Below are positions 42,188-51,135 of a stretch of 64,000 bases of DNA, piece after piece. The number at the start of each line of letters is the position of its first letter. The stretch's first letter is position 1. Made by a program: the position numbers and the translations under genes. Source of the DNA: an uncultured Eubacteriales bacterium. Lineage in GTDB: Bacteria > Bacillota > Clostridia > Oscillospirales > Acutalibacteraceae. The stretch lies in the NCBI GenBank assembly GCA_934444365.1, contig CAKSCM010000002.1, forward strand, positions 124,001 through 188,000, given 5' to 3'. The notes under the pieces are model-generated. The model made no database searches and was not told the DNA's origin. It saw nothing but the letters and a program-made list of their open reading frames with translations.

Positions 42188-43237
42188 ATGAGGCGCGTAT
42201 CACGCACGGTTAAGGCCGGCTCGGTTAAAATAGGCGGAAATGCCGAAATCAGCGTGCAGTCTATGCTGAATGTCCCGGCAGACGATGTTGAGGACAATAT
42301 AAAACAGGCCGTAAGGCTCGAAAAGGCAGGATGCGATATAATACGCGCGGCTGTTCCGGATATAAAGAATGTACAGCTTATACCGGCGTTAAAATCCGCT
42401 GTTTCATGCCCGATAGTGGCGGACATTCATTTTGATTATAAAATAGCGATAGAATGCGTAAAGGCCGGAGTCGATAAAATACGGATAAATCCCGGAAATA
42501 TAGGCTCGGCCGAGCGTATTCGCGCGGTTGCAAAGGCTTGCGGAGAAGCCGGCGTGCCGATAAGAATAGGGATTAATTCCGGTTCGCTTGAAAAGCAGAT
42601 TCTTAAAAAATACGGCGCGCCGACGGCTGAGGCGCTGTGCGAAAGTGCCCTTAAAAACGCCGCTATGCTCGAGGAGTTCGATTTTAAGGATATTGTCATT
42701 TCTATAAAATCTTCGAGCGCCGGGATTACATATGAAGCGAACCGATTGCTGGGACAGCGATGCGATTATCCCTTGCATTTGGGGGTTACCGAGGCCGGAG
42801 CCGGGCGTTTTGCCGTGATGAAGTCATCGGCGGCAATCGGCGGACTGCTGCTTTCGGGCGTGGGCGATACGGTGCGGATATCCCTTACCGACGATCCCGT
42901 CGAGGAGGTAAAATGCGCAAACGAGCTGTTAAAGGCGATAGGACTTAAAAAGGGCGGAGTGAATATAGTATCCTGTCCGACCTGTGGCAGGACAAAAATA
43001 GATCTGATATCAATTGCCGATGAGGTATCCAGACGGCTTGAGGGCTGTAATAAGAATATAACGGTGGCGGTTATGGGCTGCGTCGTAAACGGACCGGGAG
43101 AGGCGAGAGAGGCCGACATTGGCATTGCCGGCGGCGACAAATGCGCCATGATCTTTAAAAAGGGCGAGCCGTATTTAAAGGTCAGCGAGGAAAAAATAGT
43201 GGATGCGCTGATTGATGAGATAGAGAAAATTAAGTGA
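42188..43237 (+). CDS. ispG: 4-hydroxy-3-methylbut-2-en-1-yl diphosphate synthase
   Basis: 349 residues from the ATG at 42188 (MRRVSRTVKAGSVKIGG), with AAAGGTG 8 bases upstream; the TTG at 42182 is rejected. It is a [4Fe-4S] enzyme of the MEP pathway. Cluster ligands appear in SCPTCGRTKID and the MGCVVNGPGEA segment, and the TIM-barrel part is complete (NVPADDVEDNIKQAVRLEKAG). It works in the same pathway as dxr upstream. The short one-barrel form is normal for bacteria. Confidence 0.96.
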   Translation: MRRVSRTVKAGSVKIGGNAEISVQSMLNVPADDVEDNIKQAVRLEKAGCDIIRAAVPDIKNVQLIPALKSAVSCPIVADIHFDYKIAIECVKAGVDKIRINPGNIGSAERIRAVAKACGEAGVPIRIGINSGSLEKQILKKYGAPTAEALCESALKNAAMLEEFDFKDIVISIKSSSAGITYEANRLLGQRCDYPLHLGVTEAGAGRFAVMKSSAAIGGLLLSGVGDTVRISLTDDPVEEVKCANELLKAIGLKKGGVNIVSCPTCGRTKIDLISIADEVSRRLEGCNKNITVAVMGCVVNGPGEAREADIGIAGGDKCAMIFKKGEPYLKVSEEKIVDALIDEIEKIK

Positions 43238-43297
43238 TTTACAAGGCGTAATAAAAGCGCCGATCGGTTTTCAGTATTGTAAAGGGTAAAAATAAAA

Positions 43298-46200
43298 ATG
43301 GTACGGAGTTTTTTTGAGTGTTTCGGCAAGTATGTTGATAACATACCGGAACAGTTAAGCGGAATAGGCGTTGAAAAAATAGAAATAGAGTCGGCCGGGG
43401 ATAAATGCTCGGTGCGGCTTAATTCCTGCTGCGAAATTGATGCGGATGAGATAAACGGCCTTTGCGATGCCGTTTGCTCGGCAATAGGCTTTAAAAAATG
43501 CCGGATAATTTTCCCCGAGGATGATTCATTCGGCTCATATTCGGAGGATTACGGCTATTCCGACGGATATAACGGCGCCGATGATGCAATTGCCGCCGGA
43601 AAAAGCGGCGAATTCGGGGAATCCCGAGACGAAACGGCCGATATAATGGCGGGCGGAGGTAACACAAACGTAACAGGGGAGGATTACTCCGGTTACGGTG
43701 AGGAGCAATCCGCCTTTGCCGGGGAATCGGCCGGGATTATTGATGATAACAACGCCGAAGCGATAAAAAACGGGACCGGAATTTCGGGCATTGACGGGGA
43801 GGTTTTACTGGGAATAATAAAGGATGTGAGGCAGTCCTTCCCGATATTAAACGGATTTTTAAACGGTGCGACGGCGGTGCATGACGTACTTAAGGGGGAG
43901 ATAACCCTTTCCCTTACTCACGGCGGCGCCGAGCTTATAAAGGACAGTGGTTTTTGCGAAAAAATGTCGCAGGAGGTTTTGTCGCGCTTGGGGCTTTCGG
44001 CGAAAATCGTGCTGTGCGGAGTAACCGATGCCGATTATTCGGCGGCGCTGGAAGGTGCGGTCGACAGTGCTCGGAATGAAAAATCGGGCGGGAGTGTTAA
44101 AGGCTCTGTCCCGTTAGCCGCTAAAGCAGCTTCGCCGGCCGGAAAAAACAATAACGGTCAGAGCGCTGCAAAAAGTGCCGAAAAGCAGCCGCGCGCCAAA
44201 CGCGAGCCGCTGCCCGACGGGGCGAAGATATACATGGATACGGCTAAAACGGTGTACGGCCGGGACATTAAAAAATACCCTCAGGATATTTCGGGCGTTA
44301 CGCCGGATGCCGGTACGGCGACCGTGTGGGGCAATATTTTCGGCGTTGACATGCACCCGACAAGGGACGACCGGTCGGTGTGGGTGAAGTTCGGAATTAC
44401 CGACAGGACGGGAAGTTTGCCGGTAAGCATGAGGCTTGAAAAGCGCTCGGGCGATTATAAGCGGCTGAGCGAGATTATTACCGACGGCGCGACCCTGCTG
44501 ATTTCCGGAAAGATCGATTTTGACCGGTATTCGGGCGAGTACATACTTTTTCCGTCGGCCATGGCGACGGTCGAACAGGTGAAAAAGACCGATAACGCCG
44601 AGAAAAAACGAGTTGAGCTCCATTTGCATACCAACATGTCGGCGATGGACGCTATGACGCCGGTGGATGTTCTTATTAAAAAGGCCTGTGATTACGGTCA
44701 TAAGGCTATAGCTATAACCGATCACGGGGTTGTGCAGTCCTTCCCCAAGGCGGCCGATACCAAAAAAGCGTTGGCCAAAAAGGGTAAGGAAATAAAAATT
44801 ATTTACGGAATAGAAGCGTACATGACCCTTTGCGACGATGATGTCGATAAGATTTTAGATAAAAAGCAGATAAAAAGCTATCACTTTATAATTCTGGTTA
44901 AAAATAAGGTGGGGCTTAAAAACCTTTATCGGCTTATTTCGGACTCTCATCTTCAGAATTTTTACAAGCATCCGCTTATGAAGAAAAGCGAGCTTATAAA
45001 ATACCGAGAGGGACTGATCTACGGCTCGGCATGTGAGGCCGGCGAGCTTTACAGGGCGATTGTGGCCGAAAAAAGCGAGGAAGAGCTGTGCGAGATCGCC
45101 TCGTTTTACGACTATCTTGAAATTCAGCCTATCGGCAACAATGCCTTTATGCTGAGAAAAGAGACCCTTAATCAGCGGCAAAAGGAATTCTATGCCAAGG
45201 TCAATAATGAAGAGGATTTAAGAAACCTGAACCGGAAGATATACGAGCTCGGACAAAAGCTTTCAAAGCCGGTAGTTGCAACGGGAGACGTGCATTTTGC
45301 CGACCCGGAGGACGCGATATTCAGAGAGATTTTACAGGCCGGTCAGGGGTACGACGATTATGCGAATCAGCCGCCGCTTTATTACCGTACGACCGAGGAA
45401 ATGCTCAGCGAGTTTGAGTACTTCGGCAAGGAAACGGCATATGAGCTGGTTGTGGAAAATCCGAACATGATCGCCGATATGACCGAGGAGTTTCTGCCCA
45501 TTCCGGACGGGATTTTTCCGCCGTCGATTGAGGGATCGGAGCAGCAATTGCTTGATATATGCTATTCCACCGCTAAGGAAATGTACGGCGATCCGCTGCC
45601 TCAGCTGGTTGAAGCACGGCTCAAACGCGAGCTTGATTCCATAATCAAAAACGGCTATTCGGTCATGTATATAACGGCTCAGAAGTTGGTTAAGGATTCC
45701 AACGATCACGGCTATCTTGTCGGATCGAGAGGATCGGTCGGCTCGTCCTTTGCCGCGACGACGGCCGGAATCACCGAGGTAAACCCATTGCCTCCGCATT
45801 ACATATGCAACAAATGCAAGCACAGCGAGTTTTTTACAAAGGGCGAATATGCGTCGGGCTTTGATATGCCGCCGAAAACCTGTCCCGAGTGCGGCAGTGA
45901 GATGACCAGGGACGGCCAGAATATACCGTTTGAAACCTTTCTCGGATTTGAGGGCGACAAGGTTCCTGATATAGATCTTAACTTTTCGGGCGAGTACCAG
46001 TCCCACGCCCACAAATTCACCGAAAAGCTCTTCGGCAAGGAAAATGTTTTTAAGGCCGGTACAATTTCGGCGGTTGCCGAGCAGACGGCCTACGGATACG
46101 TTAAAAAATACGAGGAGCAGACCGGAAATATATATAACAGCGCCGAGCGCGAGCGTCTTAAGATCGGCTGCACCGGCGTTAAACGTACGACCGGTCAGCA

Positions 46201-47392
46201 CCCGGGCGGAATGGTGGTAGTCCCCCGCGGTTATGAGGTTTATGAATTCTGTCCGATACAGCATCCGGCCGATAAAAACGCATCCGATACGATAACGACC
46301 CATTTCGAATTTAAGTCGATGCACGATACGTTGCTTAAGTTTGATATTCTCGGCCACGATATTCCGACAATATACAAATATCTTGAGGATTATACCGGAA
46401 TACCGGTTATGAGCGTTCCTATGTGCGACGAAAAGGTTATGAGCCTGTTTTTGTCGACCGAGGCTCTGGGGGTTACCCCCGAGGAGATAGATTCGACCCT
46501 CGGAACCCTTTCGCTGCCCGAGCTCGGAACCCCCTTTGTGCGGCAGATGATAAGCGAATCCAAGCCGACGAAATTTTCGGATCTTTTGCAGATATCGGGA
46601 CTGTCGCACGGTACCGACGTATGGCTCGGAAACGCACAGGACCTTATAGCCAACAAGACCTGTACGATATCCGAGGTTATAGGTACGCGTGACGATATAA
46701 TGGTGTATCTTATGAACCGGGGACTTGAATCCAAAACCGCCTTTACTATAATGGAGACGGTGCGAAAGAAAAACAAGTTTTTAAGCGACGAACAAAAGCA
46801 GGTAATGCGCGAGGGCAAGGTGCCCGAATGGTATATTGAATCGTGTGACAAGATACAGTATATGTTCCCGAAGGCCCATGCGGCGGCATATATTATTGCG
46901 GCGCTGAGGACCGGATGGTACAAGGTTTATTATCCGACCGAATACTATGCGGCGTATTTTTCGGCGCGCGGCGAGGATTTTGACGCGCTTTCGGCCCTTA
47001 AAGGAGCCGATGCGGTGAGGAATCTTATTCGTGTAATAAAGCAGAAAGGCAAAGAGGCAAGCAAAAAGGAAGAGGGGATGCTCCCGACGTTGCAGATAAT
47101 GGTCGAAATGCTTTCGCGCGGAGTAAAGCTTTTACCGGTCGATCTTTACAAATCGGCGGCTACTCGTTTTCTTGTTGAGGACGGCTCGATAAGACTGCCC
47201 TTTACATCGATAGCGGGACTCGGCGAAACGGCGGCAAGGTCGCTCGAAAATGCCGCAAAGGACGGCGAATTCTATTCGCGCGACGATATCCGCACCAGGG
47301 CCGGAATTTCAAAGACCGTTATGCAGTCGCTTGACGATATGGGAGCCCTTGAGGGCATACCGGAGAGTATGCAGATGAGCTTTTTCGGTTGA
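43298..47392 (+). CDS. polC: DNA polymerase III PolC-type alpha subunit, apparently without the exonuclease domain
   Basis: 1364 residues. In order: an N-terminal domain; an acidic Gly/Asp/Glu-rich linker (about 75-170); a second N-terminal part; an OB domain (about 300-430); PHP domain starting VELHLHTN (His442); the polymerase core with a zinc site (CNKC at 837, CPECG) and catalytic PDIDLN (Asp891, Asp893); GQHPGGM; and a C-terminal helix-hairpin-helix region. In canonical PolC a DEDDh 3'-5' exonuclease of about 170 residues is inserted in the PHP domain. Here YGIEAYM (503-509) is followed after about 20 residues by SYHFIIL (527-533), and no FDxETTG-like motif is present anywhere. Replication fidelity would then need a separate exonuclease. 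The reading frame is intact throughout. Confidence 0.93.
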   Translation: MVRSFFECFGKYVDNIPEQLSGIGVEKIEIESAGDKCSVRLNSCCEIDADEINGLCDAVCSAIGFKKCRIIFPEDDSFGSYSEDYGYSDGYNGADDAIAAGKSGEFGESRDETADIMAGGGNTNVTGEDYSGYGEEQSAFAGESAGIIDDNNAEAIKNGTGISGIDGEVLLGIIKDVRQSFPILNGFLNGATAVHDVLKGEITLSLTHGGAELIKDSGFCEKMSQEVLSRLGLSAKIVLCGVTDADYSAALEGAVDSARNEKSGGSVKGSVPLAAKAASPAGKNNNGQSAAKSAEKQPRAKREPLPDGAKIYMDTAKTVYGRDIKKYPQDISGVTPDAGTATVWGNIFGVDMHPTRDDRSVWVKFGITDRTGSLPVSMRLEKRSGDYKRLSEIITDGATLLISGKIDFDRYSGEYILFPSAMATVEQVKKTDNAEKKRVELHLHTNMSAMDAMTPVDVLIKKACDYGHKAIAITDHGVVQSFPKAADTKKALAKKGKEIKIIYGIEAYMTLCDDDVDKILDKKQIKSYHFIILVKNKVGLKNLYRLISDSHLQNFYKHPLMKKSELIKYREGLIYGSACEAGELYRAIVAEKSEEELCEIASFYDYLEIQPIGNNAFMLRKETLNQRQKEFYAKVNNEEDLRNLNRKIYELGQKLSKPVVATGDVHFADPEDAIFREILQAGQGYDDYANQPPLYYRTTEEMLSEFEYFGKETAYELVVENPNMIADMTEEFLPIPDGIFPPSIEGSEQQLLDICYSTAKEMYGDPLPQLVEARLKRELDSIIKNGYSVMYITAQKLVKDSNDHGYLVGSRGSVGSSFAATTAGITEVNPLPPHYICNKCKHSEFFTKGEYASGFDMPPKTCPECGSEMTRDGQNIPFETFLGFEGDKVPDIDLNFSGEYQSHAHKFTEKLFGKENVFKAGTISAVAEQTAYGYVKKYEEQTGNIYNSAERERLKIGCTGVKRTTGQHPGGMVVVPRGYEVYEFCPIQHPADKNASDTITTHFEFKSMHDTLLKFDILGHDIPTIYKYLEDYTGIPVMSVPMCDEKVMSLFLSTEALGVTPEEIDSTLGTLSLPELGTPFVRQMISESKPTKFSDLLQISGLSHGTDVWLGNAQDLIANKTCTISEVIGTRDDIMVYLMNRGLESKTAFTIMETVRKKNKFLSDEQKQVMREGKVPEWYIESCDKIQYMFPKAHAAAYIIAALRTGWYKVYYPTEYYAAYFSARGEDFDALSALKGADAVRNLIRVIKQKGKEASKKEEGMLPTLQIMVEMLSRGVKLLPVDLYKSAATRFLVEDGSIRLPFTSIAGLGETAARSLENAAKDGEFYSRDDIRTRAGISKTVMQSLDDMGALEGIPESMQMSFFG

Positions 47393-47456
47393 TCCGGATT
47401 CTTAATATCTCTTTGTTTAAAGCGGAAAAGGCAACATTAAATTATGATGTGTGTTG

Positions 47457-47518
47457 TACCGGGGAAGTTGATAAACGGTTTTTTAAAACCATTTAGGTCA
47501 GCGGTTTTTTGCCCGGTA
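47457..47518 (+). other. Long-range stem enclosing hairpins upstream of comEA
   Basis: TACCGGG (47457-47463) pairs with CCCGGTA (47512-47518), enclosing a GGTTTT/AAAACC hairpin and a T6 run at 47505-47510. It lies in the gap of 184 bases between polC and the comEA-like gene. It may terminate polC transcription or be a leader structure; undecided. Confidence 0.4.
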
Positions 47519-47576
47519 TGACACTGGATTCAGGACGAAATAAAAAATATGAAGTATTCTCAGGAAGGCGATTTTT

Positions 47577-48080
47577 GTGAGACTCGGTAAGGCAGAAACA
47601 GCTTTTATAGTTTTTGCACTTGTGCTGTGCGGAATTATAGTTATATATAATGCCGTATCGGCACCGCCGCTTGATACGCCGGTTGCGTATTATCAGACCT
47701 CCGATCTTGATTCGTCGTTTGGGGAGGAGTCGGATATCCCGGATGATGATTTATCCTCTCAGCCGGAGCAGTCGCCGGATGAGACTTCGACGAAAGCGGA
47801 TACGGATATTGATGAGTCTTCGTTGCCGGATATTTCATCGGACGGTGATATATCTTCTGTTAATTCGTCGTCGGCCGTTATTAACGGAAAAATAAACATC
47901 AATACGGCGAGTAAGGAAGAGCTGATGGCCCTTGACGGAATCGGCGAGGTCTTTGCGGAAAGAATAATTGAATACCGCGAGAAAAACGGCGGATTCTTGT
48001 CGGTCGATGAGCTGAAAAATGTTCAGGGGATAGGCGACAAACGTTTCAGCGCCATAGAGGATAATATCACAATAGGCTGA
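47577..48080 (+). CDS. ComEA-like membrane-anchored helix-hairpin-helix protein
   Basis: 167 residues from a GTG at 47577 (AGGAAGG upstream). A single membrane helix (about residues 7-27) is followed by a Ser/Asp/Glu-rich extracellular linker (about 45-100) and a double helix-hairpin-helix domain (ININTASKEELMALDGIGE, then ELKNVQGIGDKRFSAIEDNI). This is the layout of ComEA, the surface DNA receptor for transformation. The usual partners comEB and comEC are not seen next to it, and the linker is long and strongly acidic, odd for a protein meant to approach DNA. Confidence 0.85.
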   Translation: MRLGKAETAFIVFALVLCGIIVIYNAVSAPPLDTPVAYYQTSDLDSSFGEESDIPDDDLSSQPEQSPDETSTKADTDIDESSLPDISSDGDISSVNSSSAVINGKININTASKEELMALDGIGEVFAERIIEYREKNGGFLSVDELKNVQGIGDKRFSAIEDNITIG

Positions 48081-48131
48081 CGATAGCGTAGTTCGCGTTT
48101 TTTAGCGAAACGGTAAAATACGGCGGAGTAC

Positions 48132-48160
48132 TTGAACAAAATGATAAAATGTGGTACAAT
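48132..48160 (+). promoter_or_regulatory. Promoter of the unknown membrane-anchored protein
   Basis: TTGAAC (48132-48137), 17-base spacer, TACAAT (48155-48160) with TG at 48152-48153. The predicted start near 48167 leaves only about 14 bases before the first ATG. Confidence 0.7.
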
Positions 48161-48180
48161 GACTTAATTCAGATTAATGA

Positions 48181-48849
48181 ATGATCAGAAAGATACACAC
48201 TATGAGCGAAAAAGAGAAAAACCGGGTAATCGGATTTATAGAGAATTTTTGGTATCATAATAAATGGAAGACACTGCTGACCCTCTTTTTTGCGGTGGTT
48301 ATTATTGTGTGTACTACACAGTGTGCCACGCGGCAAAGGCCGGATCAGACCGTTTTTATGTATCTTTCGAGAAATGTTTCGGCCAATCAGACGGCGGCTT
48401 TAAGCGAGGCTATTTCAGGATATTTTGACGATTATAATTCAGACGGCGAGGCAAGTATTCTTATTGATAATGCCTCGGTTGATCCCACAGCGGTCGGGAC
48501 CGACGCCGGAATGTCGGCTTCGACCAAGGTCCTCGGTGAAATCGGGGCCTGCAATTCGATAATTTATATCGTCGACGATAAAAAATTCGATTATTATATG
48601 CAGGATAATCTGTCGCTTTTTGAAAATCTCGGACTGCCGGACAAGGACGGTTATGCGTGGAACTGGAAGGGCAGCGAGCTTCAGCTTTCTTTAAAGGACA
48701 CCGGATTGCCCGAGGATATGTATTTTTGTGTAAGACGTGTTGAGGGTACGATTTCGGGCAGCGACAAAAAGTATAAGCTTGCTCAGAATGCCAAATCGGC
48801 GCTTTACCGAATCATGGAGAGTGGCGGTATATCGGTCGGTGAGAAATAA
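48181..48849 (+). CDS. Membrane-anchored protein of unknown function
   Basis: 222 residues from the ATG at 48181; a second start at 48202 (MSEKEKNRVIGF) is possible. Neither has a good Shine-Dalgarno sequence. One hydrophobic segment (about 30-48, ending IVCTTQC) is preceded by a positively charged stretch, so the protein is probably anchored with its 170-residue domain outside. That domain (DQTVFMYLSRNVSANQTAAL, NSIIYIVDDKKFDYYMQDN) looks globular and mixed alpha/beta, but I recognise no family. The cysteine near the end of the helix does not form a convincing lipobox. It has its own strong promoter and lies before yicC. Confidence 0.8.
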   Translation: MIRKIHTMSEKEKNRVIGFIENFWYHNKWKTLLTLFFAVVIIVCTTQCATRQRPDQTVFMYLSRNVSANQTAALSEAISGYFDDYNSDGEASILIDNASVDPTAVGTDAGMSASTKVLGEIGACNSIIYIVDDKKFDYYMQDNLSLFENLGLPDKDGYAWNWKGSELQLSLKDTGLPEDMYFCVRRVEGTISGSDKKYKLAQNAKSALYRIMESGGISVGEK

Positions 48850-48896
48850 AAATAATCAGTGAAGCAGAAAATCAAACGATTGCGGGTGAATGGCCA

Positions 48897-49778
48897 ATGG
48901 TAAAAAGTATGACGGGCTACGGACGGGCGTCAAAAACCGTCGAAAGCGGTAAAACACTGACGGTGGAGCTCCGTTCGGTAAATCACCGTTATTTTGAGTT
49001 TTCGTGCCGGTTGCCCCGGTCGATGAATTTAATTGAGGATAAGATAAAAGAGACGGTACACAAAAGCGTCGTACGCGGCAAGGTTGAGGTTTTTATAACC
49101 GCCGACAATTCGTCCGGTACGTCGGACGAGGTTGTTTTAAATGCCGGACTCGCAAAAATGTATATGAAGGCCTATAATGAGCTTTCGGCGGAGCTCGGAA
49201 TCGAAAACGATATAAAGGTTTCGGATTTTGCAAGAAACGGGGAGATCTTTTCGCTCAGCCATGCTCAAATGAATGCCGATGAGCTTTTCGGCGAATTGGA
49301 GCCGGTTTTAAAAGAGGCGGTTTCGGGCTTTATTGCCATGCGCGAAAAGGAAGGAAAAAAGCTTAAAGAAGATATTTTATCACGTTGCGATACAATAGAA
49401 GAGAATGTTAAAGCAATAGAATTGCGCTCGCCCGAGACGGTAAAGGAATACCGGCAGCGCTTGCAGGACCGTATAAATGAGCTGCTGAGCGATACGTCGG
49501 TTGACGAACAGCGTCTGCTTACCGAAACGGCCGTTTTTGCCGACCGGATAGCGGTGGACGAAGAAACGGTCAGGTTAAGGAGCCATTTGTCGCAGGTAAG
49601 GTCGCTGCTCGATTCGGGCGAACCGGTAGGAAGAAAGCTCGATTTTATTGTGCAGGAGTTAAATCGCGAGATCAACACAGTCGGCTCAAAAGCGCAGGAT
49701 ATTGAAATTGCACGTATTGTAGTCGATGTTAAAAGCGAAATAGAAAAAATACGCGAGCAGGTGCAGAACATTGAGTAG
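48897..49778 (+). CDS. YicC/YloC family endoribonuclease
   Basis: 293 residues. The N-terminus MVKSMTGYGRASKTV, the VELRSVNHRYFE motif and the C-terminal block RKLDFIVQELNREINTVGSKA are signatures of this family. E. coli YicC has endoribonuclease activity and is linked to small-RNA turnover. The Firmicutes member sits upstream of remA, gmk and rpoZ, exactly as here. The last 8 bases overlap the TTG start of remA. GCGGGTG lies upstream of the ATG. Confidence 0.95.
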   Translation: MVKSMTGYGRASKTVESGKTLTVELRSVNHRYFEFSCRLPRSMNLIEDKIKETVHKSVVRGKVEVFITADNSSGTSDEVVLNAGLAKMYMKAYNELSAELGIENDIKVSDFARNGEIFSLSHAQMNADELFGELEPVLKEAVSGFIAMREKEGKKLKEDILSRCDTIEENVKAIELRSPETVKEYRQRLQDRINELLSDTSVDEQRLLTETAVFADRIAVDEETVRLRSHLSQVRSLLDSGEPVGRKLDFIVQELNREINTVGSKAQDIEIARIVVDVKSEIEKIREQVQNIE

Positions 49779-50037
49779 TACATCGGGCGCGAAAACTCAG
49801 TTTATCGATATCGGCGGCGGAAATTTAGTCTCGTGCGGCCGCATTATTGCCGTTGTTTCTCCCGATTCGGCTCCTATAAAACGGATGGTGGCCGAGGCGA
49901 GGGAAAGCGGCGGACTTATAGACGCCACTACAGGACGGGCGACAAAGTCAGTCATTTTTGCCGACAGCGGTCATGTGGTGCTGTCTTATGCGACGCCTCA
50001 GACCCTTCAAAAACGAATAGCGGAGGCTGAAAAATGA
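49771..50037 (+). CDS. remA: RemA family (DUF370) DNA-binding regulator
   Basis: 88 residues from a TTG at 49771 inside the end of yicC. The family core is clear: FIDIGGGNLVSCGRIIAVVS, then APIKRMVAEARESGGLIDAT. In Bacillus subtilis RemA is a multimeric DNA-binding protein that activates biofilm matrix and osmoprotection genes. A few extra N-terminal residues (MSSTSGAKT) precede the usual start of the family. It overlaps gmk by four bases, so the yicC-remA-gmk-rpoZ genes form one coupled unit. Confidence 0.92.
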   Translation: MSSTSGAKTQFIDIGGGNLVSCGRIIAVVSPDSAPIKRMVAEARESGGLIDATTGRATKSVIFADSGHVVLSYATPQTLQKRIAEAEK

Positions 50038-50663
50038 TTAAAAATGCAGTAAAAAAGCTTTTTATCGTGTCGGGACCGAGCGGCGCCGGAAAGGACACCG
50101 TTATAAACGCTCTTTTTGATAAACGCTCCGATATACGTTTTTCGATATCCAGCATAACAAGGGCCATGCGGCCGGGCGAAAAACAGGGAGAAAAATATAA
50201 TTTTATATCGGTCGACGAATTTAAGAGCATGATAGCCGAGAACGGTTTTTTAGAATACGCCGAATATTGCGGCAATTTTTACGGAACACCGAGAGCGGCG
50301 GTGGAACAGTGGCTCAAAAATGGTGAAACTGTGCTTATAGAGGTCGATGTTCAGGGCGCCGAGAAGATAATGCAGATATATCCGGATGCGAATTACGTTT
50401 TTATTATGCCGCCTTCGCTTGGTAAATTAAAGCAGCGGCTTACCATGAGAAAGACCGACAGCGCCGAGGTTATAAAGCGGCGCATTGAGGCGGCGGAAAA
50501 TGAGATAAAAAAGGCCGCAAAATATGATTTTGTCATAATTAACCGGGAAAACGAACTCGAAAGGGCCGCAAAGGAATTTTGCGAAATTATTGACGGTGAA
50601 CGGGTTGCGGATACGCCGGAGAATAAAGAAAATATAATTGAAGAGGTGCTGAAAAATGCTTAA
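50034..50663 (+). CDS. gmk: Guanylate kinase
   Basis: 209 residues. Converts GMP to GDP with ATP. The P-loop GPSGAGKDTV is at about residues 14-23, the GMP-binding residues lie in SSITRAMRPGE and YNFISVDEF, and the lid follows (EVDVQGAEKI). The ATG overlaps the remA stop (ATGA), and the 3' end overlaps rpoZ by eight bases. The order gmk-rpoZ-priA is conserved in Firmicutes. Length is normal. Confidence 0.97.
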   Translation: MIKNAVKKLFIVSGPSGAGKDTVINALFDKRSDIRFSISSITRAMRPGEKQGEKYNFISVDEFKSMIAENGFLEYAEYCGNFYGTPRAAVEQWLKNGETVLIEVDVQGAEKIMQIYPDANYVFIMPPSLGKLKQRLTMRKTDSAEVIKRRIEAAENEIKKAAKYDFVIINRENELERAAKEFCEIIDGERVADTPENKENIIEEVLKNA

Positions 50664-50847
50664 TCCCGCTATCGGAAAGCTTATTGAAAGTTATGAGAAT
50701 CGCTACAAACTGGTGATCGACGTTGCCAAGCGCGCAAGGGAGATCTCCGACAGGGCCGAGGAAAATCACGAGATTCTTACCGAAAAGCCCATCACCCTTG
50801 CAATAAACGAAATATGCGAGGAAACCTGCAACAAAACCGCTCACTGA
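50656..50847 (+). CDS. rpoZ: RNA polymerase omega subunit
   Basis: 63 residues (MLNPAIGKLIESYENRYKLV at the N-terminus; KPITLAINEI). Omega promotes assembly and stability of RNA polymerase by holding the beta-prime subunit. The family motif RYxLVxxVAKRARE is present around residues 17-29. It is translationally coupled to gmk by an eight-base overlap and has GAGGTG upstream. It ends the unit; a hairpin terminator lies about 165 bases further on. Confidence 0.93.
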   Translation: MLNPAIGKLIESYENRYKLVIDVAKRAREISDRAEENHEILTEKPITLAINEICEETCNKTAH

Positions 50848-51011
50848 TTTTTGTTTTTTAATTAGGTTTTTAAGGGGTTAATGCCTGCCGGATTTGTACG
50901 GATGCGGGCGATGCCGTTTAAAGCCGCTATGAAGTGATGAGTGTTTTTGCAAGCTTAAGCCGTTTGTCTGTAAGATGAATTCTAAGCGGCGAATTTTGGT
51001 TTTATGTACAT
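50848..51011. other. rpoZ-priA gap, left part: nothing recognised
   Basis: About 165 bases with no ORF carrying a ribosome-binding site and no clear signal. Confidence 0.4.
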
Positions 51012-51050
51012 ATAAAGCCCGGAAGAGCGACGCTTGACCGGGCTTTATTT
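51012..51050 (+). terminator. Terminator between rpoZ and priA
   Basis: ATAAAGCCCGG (51012-51022) is perfectly complementary to CCGGGCTTTAT (51038-51048), 11 bp, followed by a short T-rich run. It implies that priA has its own promoter. Confidence 0.7.
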
Positions 51051-51135
51051 GGAATATACGGATTTTATTATAAGTCGTTTTTGTATCGGCCGATTTGTTC
51101 GGATGATCGGAATTTTGAATTTTGGAGGCGTCGGA

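Noticed and set aside
45332..46609. 425-codon minus-strand ORF inside polC
   Set aside because: Antisense shadow of the polymerase core; no start signal.
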